Assembly: GCF_024757985.1 (NCBI RefSeq)
Contig: NZ_CP103289.1
Location: 62,001-126,000 of the forward strand
Source: Cellulomonas sp. NS3
GTDB lineage: Bacteria > Actinomycetota > Actinomycetes > Actinomycetales > Cellulomonadaceae
Direction: 5' to 3'
DNA: 64,000 bases
Positions 1 through 9,802 of this stretch are shown one piece after another. The notes under the pieces are model-generated. The model was not told where the DNA came from and made no database searches. It was given only the letters and a program-made list of their open reading frames with translations. How positions within the stretch are numbered: the stretch's first letter is position 1; each line of letters starts with the position of its first letter. The position numbers and the translations under genes are program-made.

Positions 1-1
1 C

Positions 2-1225
2 CTCGCGCGCGGGATGCTCTTGCTGTTCATCGCCTCCGCGAACGTGTGGGGTTATCTGTGGTCCGACGCCGGCTGGCTCGACGCGGGGGGCCGCCCCGCC
101 GGCGGCTCGTCGCTCGACCACCTCGTCGACGGGGTCGTCGCGTTCGTCGTGGACAGCCGGTCGAAGCCGATGTTCGCGATCCTCTACGGGTTCGGGCTCG
201 CGACGATGGCGGCCCGGCTCGCCGCCCGCGGGGCCGACCGGAGGGCGACGCGTCGGGTGCTCGCGCGCCGCAGCGGTGCCCTGATCGCGCTCGGCCTGGC
301 GCACGCGGCGCTCCTCTTCGCCGGCGACATCCTCGCCCCGTACGGCGCGACGGGGCTCGTGGCGCTCGCGTTCCTGCACCGGTCCCGGGCGACGCTCGTG
401 CGGTGGTTCGTCGTCGCGTACGTCCTCTCGATGGCCGCCGGTGCGGTCGCGGTCCTCGGTGCTCTCGACGCGGGCTCGGGCGACGACCCGGGTGCCGCGG
501 TCGCCGAGGACCCGGCGACCCTCGGCTACCTCGCGACCGTCGGCGAGCGTCTCCTCACCGTCGCGACCGCGACGTCGCTGTTCACGGTGTCGCTCATGTT
601 CGTCCCGCACGTCGTCGTCGGCATCCTGCTGGCCCGCGCGGGCTGGCTCACGCGCCCGGCGGAGCACCGTCGCCGGCTCGGGCAGGTCGCGGTGGCCGCC
701 GCGGTGGTCAACCTCGTCGGCGGGCTGCCGTACGCGCTCGCGGTCGCGCAGGTGTGGCGGCCCGGGGAGACGACGCTCGGCGTCGCGGAGCTCGTGCACC
801 ACGTGGCGGGGGACGTGATGGGGCTCGGGTACGTGTGCCTGTTCGGCTGGCTCGCGGCGGTGTGGGGCGAGCGGGCGCGCGGCGGTGCGCTGGCGGCGGT
901 GGCCGCGACCGGGGAGCGCTCGCTCACGGCGTACCTGCTGCAGTCGGTGATGTTCGCGCCGCTGCTCAGCGCGTGGGGGCTCGGGCTGGGCGGGCGGATC
1001 GGGACCGCGCAGGCAGCGGTCCTCGCGGTCGGGGTGTGGCTCGTCACCGTGGCCGTCGCGGCCGGCATGCACCGGGCCGGACGGCGTGGGCCGTTCGAGG
1101 TGCTGGTGCGGCGGCTCGCGTACGGGCGGGAGGCGGTCGTGGCCGCGGTGCCGCTCGCGGGCCGAGACGCCAGCGGGGCAGCAGCGCTCGTGCCGACCGG
1201 CGGAGGCTCGACCACGGCGCGGTGA
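2..1225 (+). CDS. DUF418 family membrane protein (5' end outside window)
   Basis: This is an integral membrane protein of the DUF418/YeiB type, a family of unknown biochemical role in which most members have about eight membrane segments. The reading frame is already open at base 2 and the first visible residues (LARG before MLLLF) match the conserved N-terminal family motif, so the true start lies upstream and ATG 14 is probably internal. About 403 residues are visible, with repeated hydrophobic stretches and the characteristic C-terminal part (GERSLTAYLLQS near residue 300). The last 40 residues are Ala/Gly-rich and not membrane-like. No partner gene is visible. The family call is good; the function is unknown. 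Confidence 0.85.
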   Translation, partial: LARGMLLLFIASANVWGYLWSDAGWLDAGGRPAGGSSLDHLVDGVVAFVVDSRSKPMFAILYGFGLATMAARLAARGADRRATRRVLARRSGALIALGLAHAALLFAGDILAPYGATGLVALAFLHRSRATLVRWFVVAYVLSMAAGAVAVLGALDAGSGDDPGAAVAEDPATLGYLATVGERLLTVATATSLFTVSLMFVPHVVVGILLARAGWLTRPAEHRRRLGQVAVAAAVVNLVGGLPYALAVAQVWRPGETTLGVAELVHHVAGDVMGLGYVCLFGWLAAVWGERARGGALAAVAATGERSLTAYLLQSVMFAPLLSAWGLGLGGRIGTAQAAVLAVGVWLVTVAVAAGMHRAGRRGPFEVLVRRLAYGREAVVAAVPLAGRDASGAAALVPTGGGSTTAR

Positions 1226-1399
1226 GGCGGCCCGGCCCTCGCGGCGGATCCTCGCGGGGATCCGCCGCGAGCGCGGCGTCCGCGCAGGTCACCGCGCGTT
1301 CACCCGCTCGTCGCCCACCGCTCCCCTCGCGGTCGCACCCTCCACCTACGGTCCCTCCGTCCCGCCGGACCCGCCGGCACCCGTGGAGGAAGGACTCCC

Positions 1400-4300
1400 G
1401 TGAGCGACCCGCGCCCCCACGCGCCCCGCACCCGGTCCCGGCGGGCGACGGCGACCGTCGCCGCGGCGACGCTGCTGACCGCCGGGCTCGTGCCCGTCCT
1501 GCTGGCGCCCGCGTCGGCGAACCTCGTCGTCGAGCCCGTGCGCCATGCCGCTCCCGGCGCGGCGGTCACGCTGTCGCCGCTCGGCACGTACGAGACCGGC
1601 GTCTTCGACGCGTCGGCCGCCGAGATCGTCGTGTTCCACGCCGCCACGGAGCGCCTGTTCGTCGTCAACGCCGTGTCGGGCGAGGTCGACGTGCTCGACG
1701 CGTCGGACGTCACGAAGCCCACGAAGGCCGGCACGATCGCGGTCGCCGGCATCCAGGACGCGCTCGGCGGCACGATCCCCGCCGGTGCGTCGGTGAACTC
1801 CGTCGACGTGCGCGCGGACGGCCTGGTCGTGGTCGCCGTGCAGCACGCGACGAAGACCGAGCGCGGCTGGGTCGCGTTCCTCGACGCCACGACCCTCGGG
1901 GTGCTCGGCGCGGTGCGCGTGGGCGCGCAGCCCGACAAGGTGGCCGTCTCGCCCGACGGGGCGTGGGCCGTGACGGCCGACGAGGCCGAGCCCGCCGACG
2001 ACTACAGCGTCGACCCCGCGGGGTCCGTGAGCGTCGTGGCGCTGCCGTCCGGGGTCTCCGCGCCCGCGCAGGAGGCGGTCCGCACGGCCGGCTTCACGGC
2101 CTTCGACACGCCCGGCGCGCTGCCCGAAGGCGTGCGCGTCTTCGGCCCGACCGGCCCCGGCGCCCCCGCGCTGCTGCCGTCGCTCAACCTCGAGCCGGAG
2201 TACGTCACGGTCGTCGGCTCGACCGCGTACGTGACGCTCCAGGAGGCGAACGCGCTCGCGACCGTCGACCTCGACGCCGCCGCCGTCACCAAGATCACCG
2301 CGCTCGGCAGCCAGGACCACGCCGTCGTGCCCCTCGACCCGTCGGACCGCGACAGCGGCTTCCGCCTGCGCACCTACGACGGGCTGCGCGGCCTCCACCA
2401 GCCCGACGCGATCGCGTCGTACCAGGCCGGTGGCGCGACCTACCTCGTCACGGCGAACGAGGGCGACGCCCGCGAGTGGGGCGACTACGCCGAGCCGGCC
2501 CGCGTGAAGGCGCTCGGCAAGGACGGGCTGGCGCCGGTCTGCGCGCCGCTCGCCGCGCTCACGGGGGACGCCGCCCTGGGCCGCCTCAACGTCAGCACCG
2601 CCTCGGGCCTCAGCGCCGACGGCAGCTGCTACGAGGAGCTCCACGCGTTCGGCTCCCGCTCGTTCTCCATCTGGACGACCGCCGGCGAGCGGGTCTGGGA
2701 CTCCGGCTCGTCGTTCGAGGAGATCACCTACGCCGCAGCCCCGCAGTTCGTGAGCTCCAACCACAGCGAGTCGAACCTCGAGGGCCGCAGCGACGACAAG
2801 GGCCCCGAGCCCGAGGCCGTCGCGCTGGGCGAGGTCGACGGGCGCACCTACGCGTTCGTCGGGTTCGAGCGGGTCGGCGGGGTCGCGGTGTACGACGTGA
2901 CGGACCCGCGCGCCGCGTCGTTCGTCAGCTACCTCAACAACCGCGACTTCTCCGTGTCCGTCGAGGACGGCGGCGACCTGGCCGCCGCCGGCGACCTGGG
3001 GCCGGAGTCGATCGCGTTCGTCCCGGCGGCGGACTCCCCGACCGGGGAGCCGGTGCTCGCCGTCGGCAACGAGGTCTCGGGCACCACGACGCTCCTCGCC
3101 GTCGAGACCGCGGCCGCGGACGACGACCTCGTCGAGCTGCAGCTGCTCGGCACGAACGACTTCCACGGCCGCCTCGAGCCGGACCTGCGCGGCGGGGTGG
3201 CCGGGGCGGCGGTCCTCTCGGGCGCCGTCCGGCAGCTCCGGGCGGAGAACCCCGACACGGTGTTCGTGTCCGCGGGCGACAACATCGGCGCGTCGACGTT
3301 CCCGTCGATGATCGCGAAGGACGTCCCGACGATCGACGTGCTGAACGCCGCCGGGCTCGAGGTCTCCGCCGTCGGCAACCACGAGCTGGACCAGGGGATC
3401 GACGACCTCACCGACCGCGTGCAGCCGCTCGCCGACTTCCCCTACCTGGCAGCGAACGTCTACACCGAGGGCACGACCGACCCGGTGCTGCCCGAGTACG
3501 AGGTCGTCGAGCGCTCGGGCGTGCGGGTCGCGTTCGTCGGCGTCGTGACGGCGGAGACCCCGACGCTCGTGTCGCCGGCCGGTGTCGCGGGCCTGGACTT
3601 CGGCGACCCGGTCGCCGCGCTGAACCGCGTCGCCGCGCAGCTCGAGGCGCAGGACGCCGCCGACGTGACCGTCGCGCTCGTGCACGACGGCGCCGAGACC
3701 GGCGACTGCGCCGCTGCGGCGGCCGAGACCAGCGCGTTCGGGCGCGTCGTGCGCGGCACGTCCGCCGACGTCGACGCGATCTTCTCGGCGCACACCCACC
3801 GCACCTACGCGTGCGCGTTCCCGGTCGCGGGCAGCGACGTCCCCCGCCCCGTCGTGCAGGGCGGGCAGTACGGGCAGAACCTCGCGCGCGTCGAGCTCAC
3901 GTACGACACGGCGTCCGACCGCGTGGTCGCCGCGCGCCAGGACCTGCTGCCGATGGTCGTCGGCGGCGCCCCCGCCTACCCGGCGGACCCGGCGGTGCAG
4001 ACGATCGTCGACCGGGCGGTCGCGGACGCGAAGGAGTCCGGCTCGGTCGTCGTCGGGAGGCTCACCGCGGACGTCCTGCGGGCGCGCAACGCTGCGGGAG
4101 AGGTCGACCGGTCGCTGGAGTCGCCGCTCGGCAACCTGGTCGCGGACATGCACCTGTGGGCGACGAGCGCCGACAACCCCGCGTTCGGCGGCACGCCCGC
4201 GGACCTCGCGGTGATGAACCCGGGCGGCCTGCGCGCGGACCTCGTCGGCACGGCGAACGGCGACGTGACGTACCGGGCGGTCGCCGACGTGCAGCCGTTC

Positions 4301-4909
4301 GCGAACACGCTCGTCGTCGTCGAGCTGACGGGCGCGCAGCTCGACGAGCTCCTCGAGCAGCAGTGGGGCACGGCCAGCGCCCCGCGCACGAAGGTGCACC
4401 TGGGCCTCTCGGAGAACGTCACGTACACGTACGACGCGTCCGCCCCCGTCGGGCAGCGGGTCGCCGGCGTGCAGGTCGACGGCCGGCCCCTCGACCCGGT
4501 CGCCACCTACCGCGTCACGGCGAACTCGTTCCTCGCGTCCGGCGGCGACGGCTTCGCGGCGCTCGCGGCCGGTGCGGCGCGCGTCGACTCGGGCCAGGTG
4601 GACCTCGCGGCGTCGGTCGCGTACGTCCGGGCGAACAGCCCGGTCTCGCCGGCGGCGGTCGGCCGGGCCGTCCCGGTGGACGGCGCGGCGGGCCCCGGCG
4701 GCGCGGGTGGCGGCGCTGGTGGTGGGGCGACGGCCGGGACCCCCGTCGTCCGGGCGGCGGCCGGCTCCGGCGGGCTCCCCGGCCGGCTGTCGGAGACCGG
4801 CGCCGACGTCGCGCTCGCGCTGCTCGTCGGGCTCGGCCTGCTCGGCACGGGCGCCGGCGTGCTGACGGTGCGTCGCCGCCTGCGGCCCGGCGCACCGACG
4901 GTGGACTGA
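1400..4909 (+). CDS. Surface-anchored choice-of-anchor-I / 5'-nucleotidase fusion
   Basis: A 1169-residue exported phosphoesterase. A twin-arginine-rich N-terminus and hydrophobic stretch (to about residue 40) form a signal peptide. Residues about 50-570 look like the choice-of-anchor-I beta-propeller-type region. Residues about 580-830 are a calcineurin-like metallophosphatase with TNDFHG (Asp587, His589), GDN, GNHE (659-662) and AHTH, and residues about 870-1070 are the 5'-nucleotidase C-terminal domain. A Gly-rich linker leads to LSETG (1130-1134), a hydrophobic helix and RRR, which together form a sortase signal. The likely role is extracellular release of phosphate and nucleosides from nucleotides or similar esters. 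The GTG start is fixed by a GGAGGA Shine-Dalgarno at 1384-1393. A terminator hairpin follows at 4945. Confidence 0.92.
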   Translation: MSDPRPHAPRTRSRRATATVAAATLLTAGLVPVLLAPASANLVVEPVRHAAPGAAVTLSPLGTYETGVFDASAAEIVVFHAATERLFVVNAVSGEVDVLDASDVTKPTKAGTIAVAGIQDALGGTIPAGASVNSVDVRADGLVVVAVQHATKTERGWVAFLDATTLGVLGAVRVGAQPDKVAVSPDGAWAVTADEAEPADDYSVDPAGSVSVVALPSGVSAPAQEAVRTAGFTAFDTPGALPEGVRVFGPTGPGAPALLPSLNLEPEYVTVVGSTAYVTLQEANALATVDLDAAAVTKITALGSQDHAVVPLDPSDRDSGFRLRTYDGLRGLHQPDAIASYQAGGATYLVTANEGDAREWGDYAEPARVKALGKDGLAPVCAPLAALTGDAALGRLNVSTASGLSADGSCYEELHAFGSRSFSIWTTAGERVWDSGSSFEEITYAAAPQFVSSNHSESNLEGRSDDKGPEPEAVALGEVDGRTYAFVGFERVGGVAVYDVTDPRAASFVSYLNNRDFSVSVEDGGDLAAAGDLGPESIAFVPAADSPTGEPVLAVGNEVSGTTTLLAVETAAADDDLVELQLLGTNDFHGRLEPDLRGGVAGAAVLSGAVRQLRAENPDTVFVSAGDNIGASTFPSMIAKDVPTIDVLNAAGLEVSAVGNHELDQGIDDLTDRVQPLADFPYLAANVYTEGTTDPVLPEYEVVERSGVRVAFVGVVTAETPTLVSPAGVAGLDFGDPVAALNRVAAQLEAQDAADVTVALVHDGAETGDCAAAAAETSAFGRVVRGTSADVDAIFSAHTHRTYACAFPVAGSDVPRPVVQGGQYGQNLARVELTYDTASDRVVAARQDLLPMVVGGAPAYPADPAVQTIVDRAVADAKESGSVVVGRLTADVLRARNAAGEVDRSLESPLGNLVADMHLWATSADNPAFGGTPADLAVMNPGGLRADLVGTANGDVTYRAVADVQPFANTLVVVELTGAQLDELLEQQWGTASAPRTKVHLGLSENVTYTYDASAPVGQRVAGVQVDGRPLDPVATYRVTANSFLASGGDGFAALAAGAARVDSGQVDLAASVAYVRANSPVSPAAVGRAVPVDGAAGPGGAGGGAGGGATAGTPVVRAAAGSGGLPGRLSETGADVALALLVGLGLLGTGAGVLTVRRRLRPGAPTVD

Positions 4910-4944
4910 CCGAGCGCTCGTCCCGCTCCCGCGGTCCACGTGAC

Positions 4945-4974
4945 GGCCCGGCACCTCGGAGGAGGTGCCGGGCC
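4945..4974 (+). terminator. Intrinsic hairpin after nucleotidase gene
   Basis: A perfect 13-bp inverted repeat (GGCCCGGCACCTC at 4945-4957 and its complement at 4962-4974) with the 4-base loop GGAG lies 35 bases after the stop codon. There is no U-tract, as is common for actinobacterial terminators. It separates the nucleotidase from the tct operon. Confidence 0.75.
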
Positions 4975-5108
4975 GCGCCGCGCGGCGCCTCGTGGGCGTC
5001 GACGGCCGCGTGTCGCCGGAGCGCCCCTCCAGGCCGCGTCCGCTCTCCTGACGTGCCGACTCGCCCCGACAGGGCCAGGATCGGAGCAGGCACGAGGAGG
5101 TGTTCTGC

Positions 5109-6098
5109 ATGGGGGTCGTCCGCCGACGTCGGCACGCCGCGCTCGCGGGGGCCCTCGTCGCCCTCCTCGCTCTCGCCGGCTGCGGCGTCACGCGCGGCGA
5201 CGACGGGGGCGAGAACCGCCGGCTGCGGATGATGATCCCGAACTCCCCGGGCGGCGGGTACGACCAGACCGGGCGCGCGGCGACGCGGGTCATGGAGTCC
5301 GAGGACCTGACGGGCCGGTTCGAGGTCAGCAACGTCGTCGGGGCCAGCGGCACGGTCGCGATGCAGCGGCTCGTGAACGAGCGCGGCGCCGAGGACCTGC
5401 TCATGACGATGGGGCTCGGCGTCGTCGGCGCGACGTACACCAACGGGTCGGACGCGCGCGTCAGCGGGGCGACGCCGATCGCGCAGCTCATCGAGGAGCA
5501 GGAGGGCCTGCTCGTGCCCGCCGACTCTCCGTTCGAGACGGTCGACGACCTCGTCGAGGCGTGGCGCGCGGACCCGGGGAGCATCCGGGTCGGCGGCGGG
5601 TCGAGCCCCGGCGGGCCGGACCACCTGTTCCCGATGCAGCTCGCGCAGGCGGTCGGCGTCGACCCGACGGAGGTCAACTACATCGTGTACGACGGCGGCG
5701 GACCGCTCACCACGGCGCTCCTCGGGGCCAAGATCGACGTCGGCACGTCGGGCCTCGGGGAGTTCGAGGGGCAGCTCGCCGACGGGTCGCTGCGCGTGCT
5801 CGCCGTGTCGGGCGAGGAGCGGCTCGACGCGGTCGACGCGCCGACGCTCGTCGAGTCGGGCATCGACCTGGTGTTCACCAACTGGCGCGGGGTGCTCGCG
5901 CCGCCGGGGATCTCCGACGCGGTCCGTGACCAGCACGTCGCGCTGCTCGAGGAGATGCACGGCAGCGACGCGTGGCAGGAGGCGCTCGAGACCAACGGCT
6001 GGGTCGACGCGTTCCGCACGGGTGACGACTTCGAGGCGTTCCTGCTCGAGCAGGACGAGCGCGTCTCGAGCACGCTCGACGAGCTGGGGCTGCTGTGA
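5109..6098 (+). CDS. tctC: Tripartite tricarboxylate transporter substrate-binding lipoprotein (TctC)
   Basis: The extracytoplasmic receptor of a tripartite tricarboxylate transporter (329 residues). It binds citrate-like or other carboxylates and delivers them to TctA/TctB. The N-terminus is a lipoprotein signal ending in LALAGC, so Cys25 would be lipidated. The mature part carries the Bug/TctC fold signatures (PNSPGGGYDQTGR near the start, VGGGSSPGGPDH in the middle). ATG 5109 is preferred over GTG 5100 because GAGGAGG at 5094-5100 is placed correctly for 5109. The stop overlaps the tctB start, so the genes are translationally coupled. The substrate cannot be predicted from sequence. Confidence 0.92.
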   Translation: MGVVRRRRHAALAGALVALLALAGCGVTRGDDGGENRRLRMMIPNSPGGGYDQTGRAATRVMESEDLTGRFEVSNVVGASGTVAMQRLVNERGAEDLLMTMGLGVVGATYTNGSDARVSGATPIAQLIEEQEGLLVPADSPFETVDDLVEAWRADPGSIRVGGGSSPGGPDHLFPMQLAQAVGVDPTEVNYIVYDGGGPLTTALLGAKIDVGTSGLGEFEGQLADGSLRVLAVSGEERLDAVDAPTLVESGIDLVFTNWRGVLAPPGISDAVRDQHVALLEEMHGSDAWQEALETNGWVDAFRTGDDFEAFLLEQDERVSSTLDELGLL

Positions 6099-6658
6099 GC
6101 GGCGACGGCGGCACGATGCCGGCCGGCGAGGTGCGGGCGACGCCGATCCCGGCCACCGCGCACGCCCACGCCGACCTCGGGCCCGACCGCGCGCAGTACG
6201 GGCTCGCCGCGGTGCTCGCGGTGATCGGCGTGTGGACGGTCGTCGACTCCGCGGGCCTCGGCCCCGGCTTCGCCGACCAGGCCGTGCAGCCCGGGGCGTT
6301 CGGGTGGGTCATCGGCTCGTCGCTCGTCGTGCTCGCGGCGATCCTGGCCGTGGCGACCGCCCGCGGCGACCGGCCCGAGGCCGAGTCCGGCGAGGACGTC
6401 GACCTCGACCAGAGCACCGACTGGCGGACCCTCGCCGGGCTCGCCGGGGTGCTCGTGGCCACCGTCGCGCTGATCGACTGGCTGGGCTGGGCGATCGTCG
6501 GCGCGCTGCTGTTCGCGGGCGCCGCGACGGTGCTGGGCAATCGGCACTGGGTGCGCAACCTCCTGATCGGCGCCGTGCTCTCGGTCGCGTCCTGGTACGG
6601 GTTCTACGTCGGGCTCGGCATCCCGATCCCGGCGGGCGTGCTGGACGGGATCCTGTGA
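6095..6658 (+). CDS. tctB: Tripartite tricarboxylate transporter small membrane subunit (TctB)
   Basis: The small integral membrane subunit of the TTT-type solute importer, 187 residues with four predicted membrane segments after a short polar N-terminus; its length and layout are typical of TctB. The GTG start overlaps the tctC stop (GTGA), and tctA follows 31 bases later, giving the canonical tctC-tctB-tctA order. TctB sequences are poorly conserved, so the assignment rests mainly on position and topology. Confidence 0.88.
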   Translation: MSGDGGTMPAGEVRATPIPATAHAHADLGPDRAQYGLAAVLAVIGVWTVVDSAGLGPGFADQAVQPGAFGWVIGSSLVVLAAILAVATARGDRPEAESGEDVDLDQSTDWRTLAGLAGVLVATVALIDWLGWAIVGALLFAGAATVLGNRHWVRNLLIGAVLSVASWYGFYVGLGIPIPAGVLDGIL

Positions 6659-6689
6659 TGCGCGCGGTCGCGACGGAGGGGGCCCGGTG

Positions 6690-8216
6690 ATGGACGCCCT
6701 GCTGACGGGCCTGAGCCTGGCCCTCCAGCCCGAGAACCTCGTCTACGCGGTCGTCGGCGTGCTGCTCGGGACGGCGGTGGGCGTGCTGCCCGGCATCGGC
6801 CCGGCGATGACCGTCGCGCTCCTGCTGCCCGTGACCTACAACGTGTCCCCGAGCGCGGCGCTCATCATGTTCGCGGGCATCTACTACGGCGGCATGTACG
6901 GCGGCTCGACGACGTCGATCCTGCTCAACACGCCCGGGGAGTCGTCGTCGGTCATCACGGCGCTCGAGGGCAACAAGATGGCCAAGACCGGCCGCGCGGC
7001 GCAGGCGCTCGCGACCGCGGCCATCGGGTCGTTCGTCGCGGGCACGATCAGCACGGTGCTGCTCGTCGCGCTCGCCCCGACGGTCGCCGAGTGGGTCGTC
7101 GTGCTCGGGGCGCCGTCGTACTTCGCGATGATGCTGCTCGCGCTCGTCGCGGTCACCTCGGTGCTCGGCAGCTCGAAGCTGCGGGGGTTCATCGCGCTCG
7201 CGCTGGGCCTCGCGATCGGGCTCGTCGGCACCACGACGGGCCAGGCGCGCCTGACGTTCGACAACCCGCTGCTCGCGGACGGCATCGACATCGTGGTCGT
7301 CGCGGTCGCGATCTTCGCCGTCGGGGAGGCCCTGTGGGTCGCCGCGCACCTGCGCCGCCGGCCGCTCGAGGTCATCCCGGTCGGGCGCCCGTGGATGGAC
7401 CGCGAGGACTGGCGCCGGTCCTGGAAGCCGTGGCTGCGCGGGACGGCGTACGGGTTCCCGTTCGGCGCGCTCCCCGCGGGTGGCGCCGAGATGCCGACGT
7501 TCCTCTCGTACATCACCGAGCGGCGGCTCGCGGGCAAGCACCGCGCCCAGTTCGGCAAGGGCGCGATCGAGGGCGTCGCCGGACCCGAGGCGGCGAACAA
7601 CGCGTCGGCCGCGGGCACGCTCGTCCCGCTCCTCGCGATCGGCCTGCCGACGACCGCGACCGCCGCCGTGATCCTCGCCGCGATGCAGGGCTACGGCCTG
7701 CAGCCCGGCCCGCAGCTGTTCGAGGCGGAGCCCGAGCTCGTGTGGACGCTGCTCGCCAGCCTGTTCGTCGCCAACACCCTGCTGCTCGTGATCAACCTGC
7801 CGATGGCGCCGCTGTGGGCCAAGCTCCTGCGCCTGCCACGGCCGTACCTGTACGCGGGCATCCTGTTCTTCGCGGTGCTCGGCGCGTACAGCGTCAACTT
7901 CCAGTGGTTCGACGTCGCGCTGCTCGGCCTGTTCGGCACGCTCGGGTTCGCGATGCGGCGCTTCGGGCTGCCCGTGCTGCCGCTCATCGTCGGCGTGATC
8001 CTCGGGCCGCGGCTCGAGGAGCAGCTGGGGCAGGCCCTGCAGCTCTCGCGCGGGGACGTCTCCGCGCTGTGGAGCGAACCCGTCGCGGTCCTGGTCTACG
8101 TGGTGATCGCGGTGCTGCTGCTCGGACCGCTCGTCCTGCGGCTGATCCCCGGCCGGCAGGGACCCGAGCGGCTGGAGGACGAGGTCGAGGCGCTCGAGGA
8201 AGAGGTGAGGTCATGA
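6690..8216 (+). CDS. tctA: Tripartite tricarboxylate transporter large membrane subunit (TctA)
   Basis: The large channel-forming subunit of the TTT importer (508 residues, about 10-12 membrane segments). Hallmark sequences are [17 protein letters not shown] near the N-terminus, [20 protein letters not shown], and [18 protein letters not shown] in the middle, the conserved GxxxG-rich repeats of TctA. ATG 6690 is chosen over GTG 6687, and GGAGGGGG at 6675-6682 is the ribosome site. The C-terminus is acidic. The stop codon overlaps the ATG of the universal stress gene, so all four genes form one operon. Confidence 0.95.
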   Translation: MDALLTGLSLALQPENLVYAVVGVLLGTAVGVLPGIGPAMTVALLLPVTYNVSPSAALIMFAGIYYGGMYGGSTTSILLNTPGESSSVITALEGNKMAKTGRAAQALATAAIGSFVAGTISTVLLVALAPTVAEWVVVLGAPSYFAMMLLALVAVTSVLGSSKLRGFIALALGLAIGLVGTTTGQARLTFDNPLLADGIDIVVVAVAIFAVGEALWVAAHLRRRPLEVIPVGRPWMDREDWRRSWKPWLRGTAYGFPFGALPAGGAEMPTFLSYITERRLAGKHRAQFGKGAIEGVAGPEAANNASAAGTLVPLLAIGLPTTATAAVILAAMQGYGLQPGPQLFEAEPELVWTLLASLFVANTLLLVINLPMAPLWAKLLRLPRPYLYAGILFFAVLGAYSVNFQWFDVALLGLFGTLGFAMRRFGLPVLPLIVGVILGPRLEEQLGQALQLSRGDVSALWSEPVAVLVYVVIAVLLLGPLVLRLIPGRQGPERLEDEVEALEEEVRS

Positions 8217-8617
8217 CCGTCGTCGTGGGCTGGACGGCCGACGCCCGGGGGCGCGCGGCGCTGGAACGCGGCGCGCACGAGGCACGCGCGCACGGCGAGC
8301 CGCTGCTCGTCGTCAACGCCACGACCGGGACGTCGACCGTCGACGACCGCTTCGCGGGGGAGTCGGACGTCGCCGGGGTGCAGACGCTCCTCGACTCGCT
8401 CGGCATCGAGGCGGAGGTCCGCCAACCCGTCGTGCGCGACGTGACCGACGCGCTGCTGGACATCGCCGAGGAGGTCGACGCGTCCGTGCTCGTCATCGGC
8501 ATCCGGCACCGCTCGCCCGTGGGGAAGCTGCTCATGGGGTCGACCGCGCAGAAGATCCTGCTCGACGCGCGGTGCCCGGTGCTCGCGGTGAAGGCGGCGG
8601 GCGCGCCGGGGCGGTGA
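8213..8617 (+). CDS. Universal stress protein (UspA family)
   Basis: A 134-residue single-domain universal stress protein. It has the N-terminal VVVGWT strand and, near residue 98, the ATP-binding loop pattern G-x2-G-x9-G-S/T in the form [16 protein letters not shown], so it probably binds ATP. The ATG overlaps the tctA stop (ATGA). Coupling of a UspA gene to a tctCBA operon suggests that the protein senses or modulates the transporter, but that is inferred only from the operon. Confidence 0.9.
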   Translation: MTVVVGWTADARGRAALERGAHEARAHGEPLLVVNATTGTSTVDDRFAGESDVAGVQTLLDSLGIEAEVRQPVVRDVTDALLDIAEEVDASVLVIGIRHRSPVGKLLMGSTAQKILLDARCPVLAVKAAGAPGR

Positions 8618-8753
8618 GCTGATCGTGTGCCGGGCCGGGCCGGCGACGGTACGGCTGAAGCCGTGCGCGCGCTCGTGGACGGTGCTGCTCGACCGTCCGG
8701 GTGGCCGGGCGCCGGCCATCCCGCCGACGTCGCGGGAGTCCCGATACTGAGGC

Positions 8754-9647
8754 GTGACCTCCGCGGACGCGTACCTGGACCGGCTCGTGTCGGCGACCGA
8801 CGACGACGAGAACTGGACCGTGGTCGAGGAGGCCGTCGTCATGGAGGGCGTCGAGGCGGCGCTGCGGTTCGCGACGGTCTGGGGCGCGTCGGATGTGTCC
8901 GACGTCCGGGCCGCCGCCCTCGACCTGCTGGCATGCGTGACGCCCGACGTGACGACTGGTGCCCCCGGACCGGTCCTCGACCAAGCCGCGCGCGTGACGC
9001 CCTTGGACGACCGGTACCTGCGGTGGAGCGCCGCGCGGGCGCTGCACCAGATCGGGTGCGGACGCGAGCGGCCGGACGACGCGACGCGGCACCGCGCCGC
9101 CCGGGAGCTCGTGCGGTTCGCGGACGACGACGACGAGAACGTCCGCTGGCAGGTGGCCGTCGGTCTCCCCGCGCTCCTGGACGAGCCCCCAGACACCACG
9201 GCTCCTGAGGTGGAGGTGCTGCTGCGGCTGCTGCGCGACCCCGACCCCGACGTGCGGGACTGGGCCGCCTTCGGGTTCCAGGTCGTCGAGGTGGACTCGC
9301 CGCGCGTCCGGTCGGAGCTGCTCGCATCGACCGCGGACCCGGTCGGCGACACCGCTGCGGAGGCCACGGTCGCGCTCGCGCAGCGGGGGGACGCGCGAGT
9401 GGTGCCGCGCATCCGGTCCGAGCTCGAGCGGGACGGCGTCGGCAGCATCTGGGTCGAGGCAGCGACCGCGCTCCCCGACGCCTCGTACCTCGACGCGCTC
9501 CGGCGTCTGCTCGAGGCGGGGCCGTGGGACGGGCCCGGCGTTCCGCTCGCCTCGCAGCTCCGCGAGGCGATCGCCGCCGCCGAGCTCGCCGGCCGCACGC
9601 CCCGACTGCCGGGTCAGCGGACGGGTGACGATGACGCCGGCCGGTGA
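8754..9647 (+). CDS. HEAT-repeat protein
   Basis: A soluble, acidic 297-residue protein made of repeated helical pairs of HEAT type (for example VRWQVAVGLPALL, VRDWAAFGFQ and AAEATVALAQRGDARVVPRI, spaced about 30-40 residues apart). Such solenoids bind proteins or sometimes nucleic acids; no catalytic motif is visible. The GTG start at 8754 gives a full-length repeat array. It stands alone between the tct operon and the HTH/nucleotidyltransferase pair. The biological role is unknown. Confidence 0.8.
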   Translation: MTSADAYLDRLVSATDDDENWTVVEEAVVMEGVEAALRFATVWGASDVSDVRAAALDLLACVTPDVTTGAPGPVLDQAARVTPLDDRYLRWSAARALHQIGCGRERPDDATRHRAARELVRFADDDDENVRWQVAVGLPALLDEPPDTTAPEVEVLLRLLRDPDPDVRDWAAFGFQVVEVDSPRVRSELLASTADPVGDTAAEATVALAQRGDARVVPRIRSELERDGVGSIWVEAATALPDASYLDALRRLLEAGPWDGPGVPLASQLREAIAAAELAGRTPRLPGQRTGDDDAGR

Positions 9648-9748
9648 CGACGCGCGTGGCCGTGCCCAGGACCACTCGTCCGCGCCAACCCCGGCGAGGG
9701 GCGGCGCACGATCGCCCTGACCGGCTGAGCCGACCACCGCGTTCCACC

Positions 9749-9796
9749 ACAAACACAACGATGGTACACGCGAGTTGTGTTTGTTGGGGATAGGAT
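9749..9796 (+). promoter_or_regulatory. Autoregulatory operator and leaderless promoter of the HTH/NTase module
   Basis: An 11-bp perfect inverted repeat (ACAAACACAAC at 9749-9759, complement at 9774-9784, 14-base spacer) sits in an unusually AT-rich patch. It is followed by a TAGGAT -10 box at 9791-9796, exactly 12 to 7 bases before ATG 9803. That spacing predicts a leaderless mRNA starting at the A of the ATG. The repeat covers the -35 region, where the HTH protein could repress its own operon. Confidence 0.7.
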
Positions 9797-9802
9797 GGTC
9801 AT

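Noticed and set aside
1346-5677. Long minus-strand open frame opposite the nucleotidase and tctC genes
   Set aside because: The translation is Arg/Gly/Asp/Val-biased shadow sequence with no family motif; high GC content creates long antisense frames, and the plus-strand genes have clear motifs and ribosome sites.
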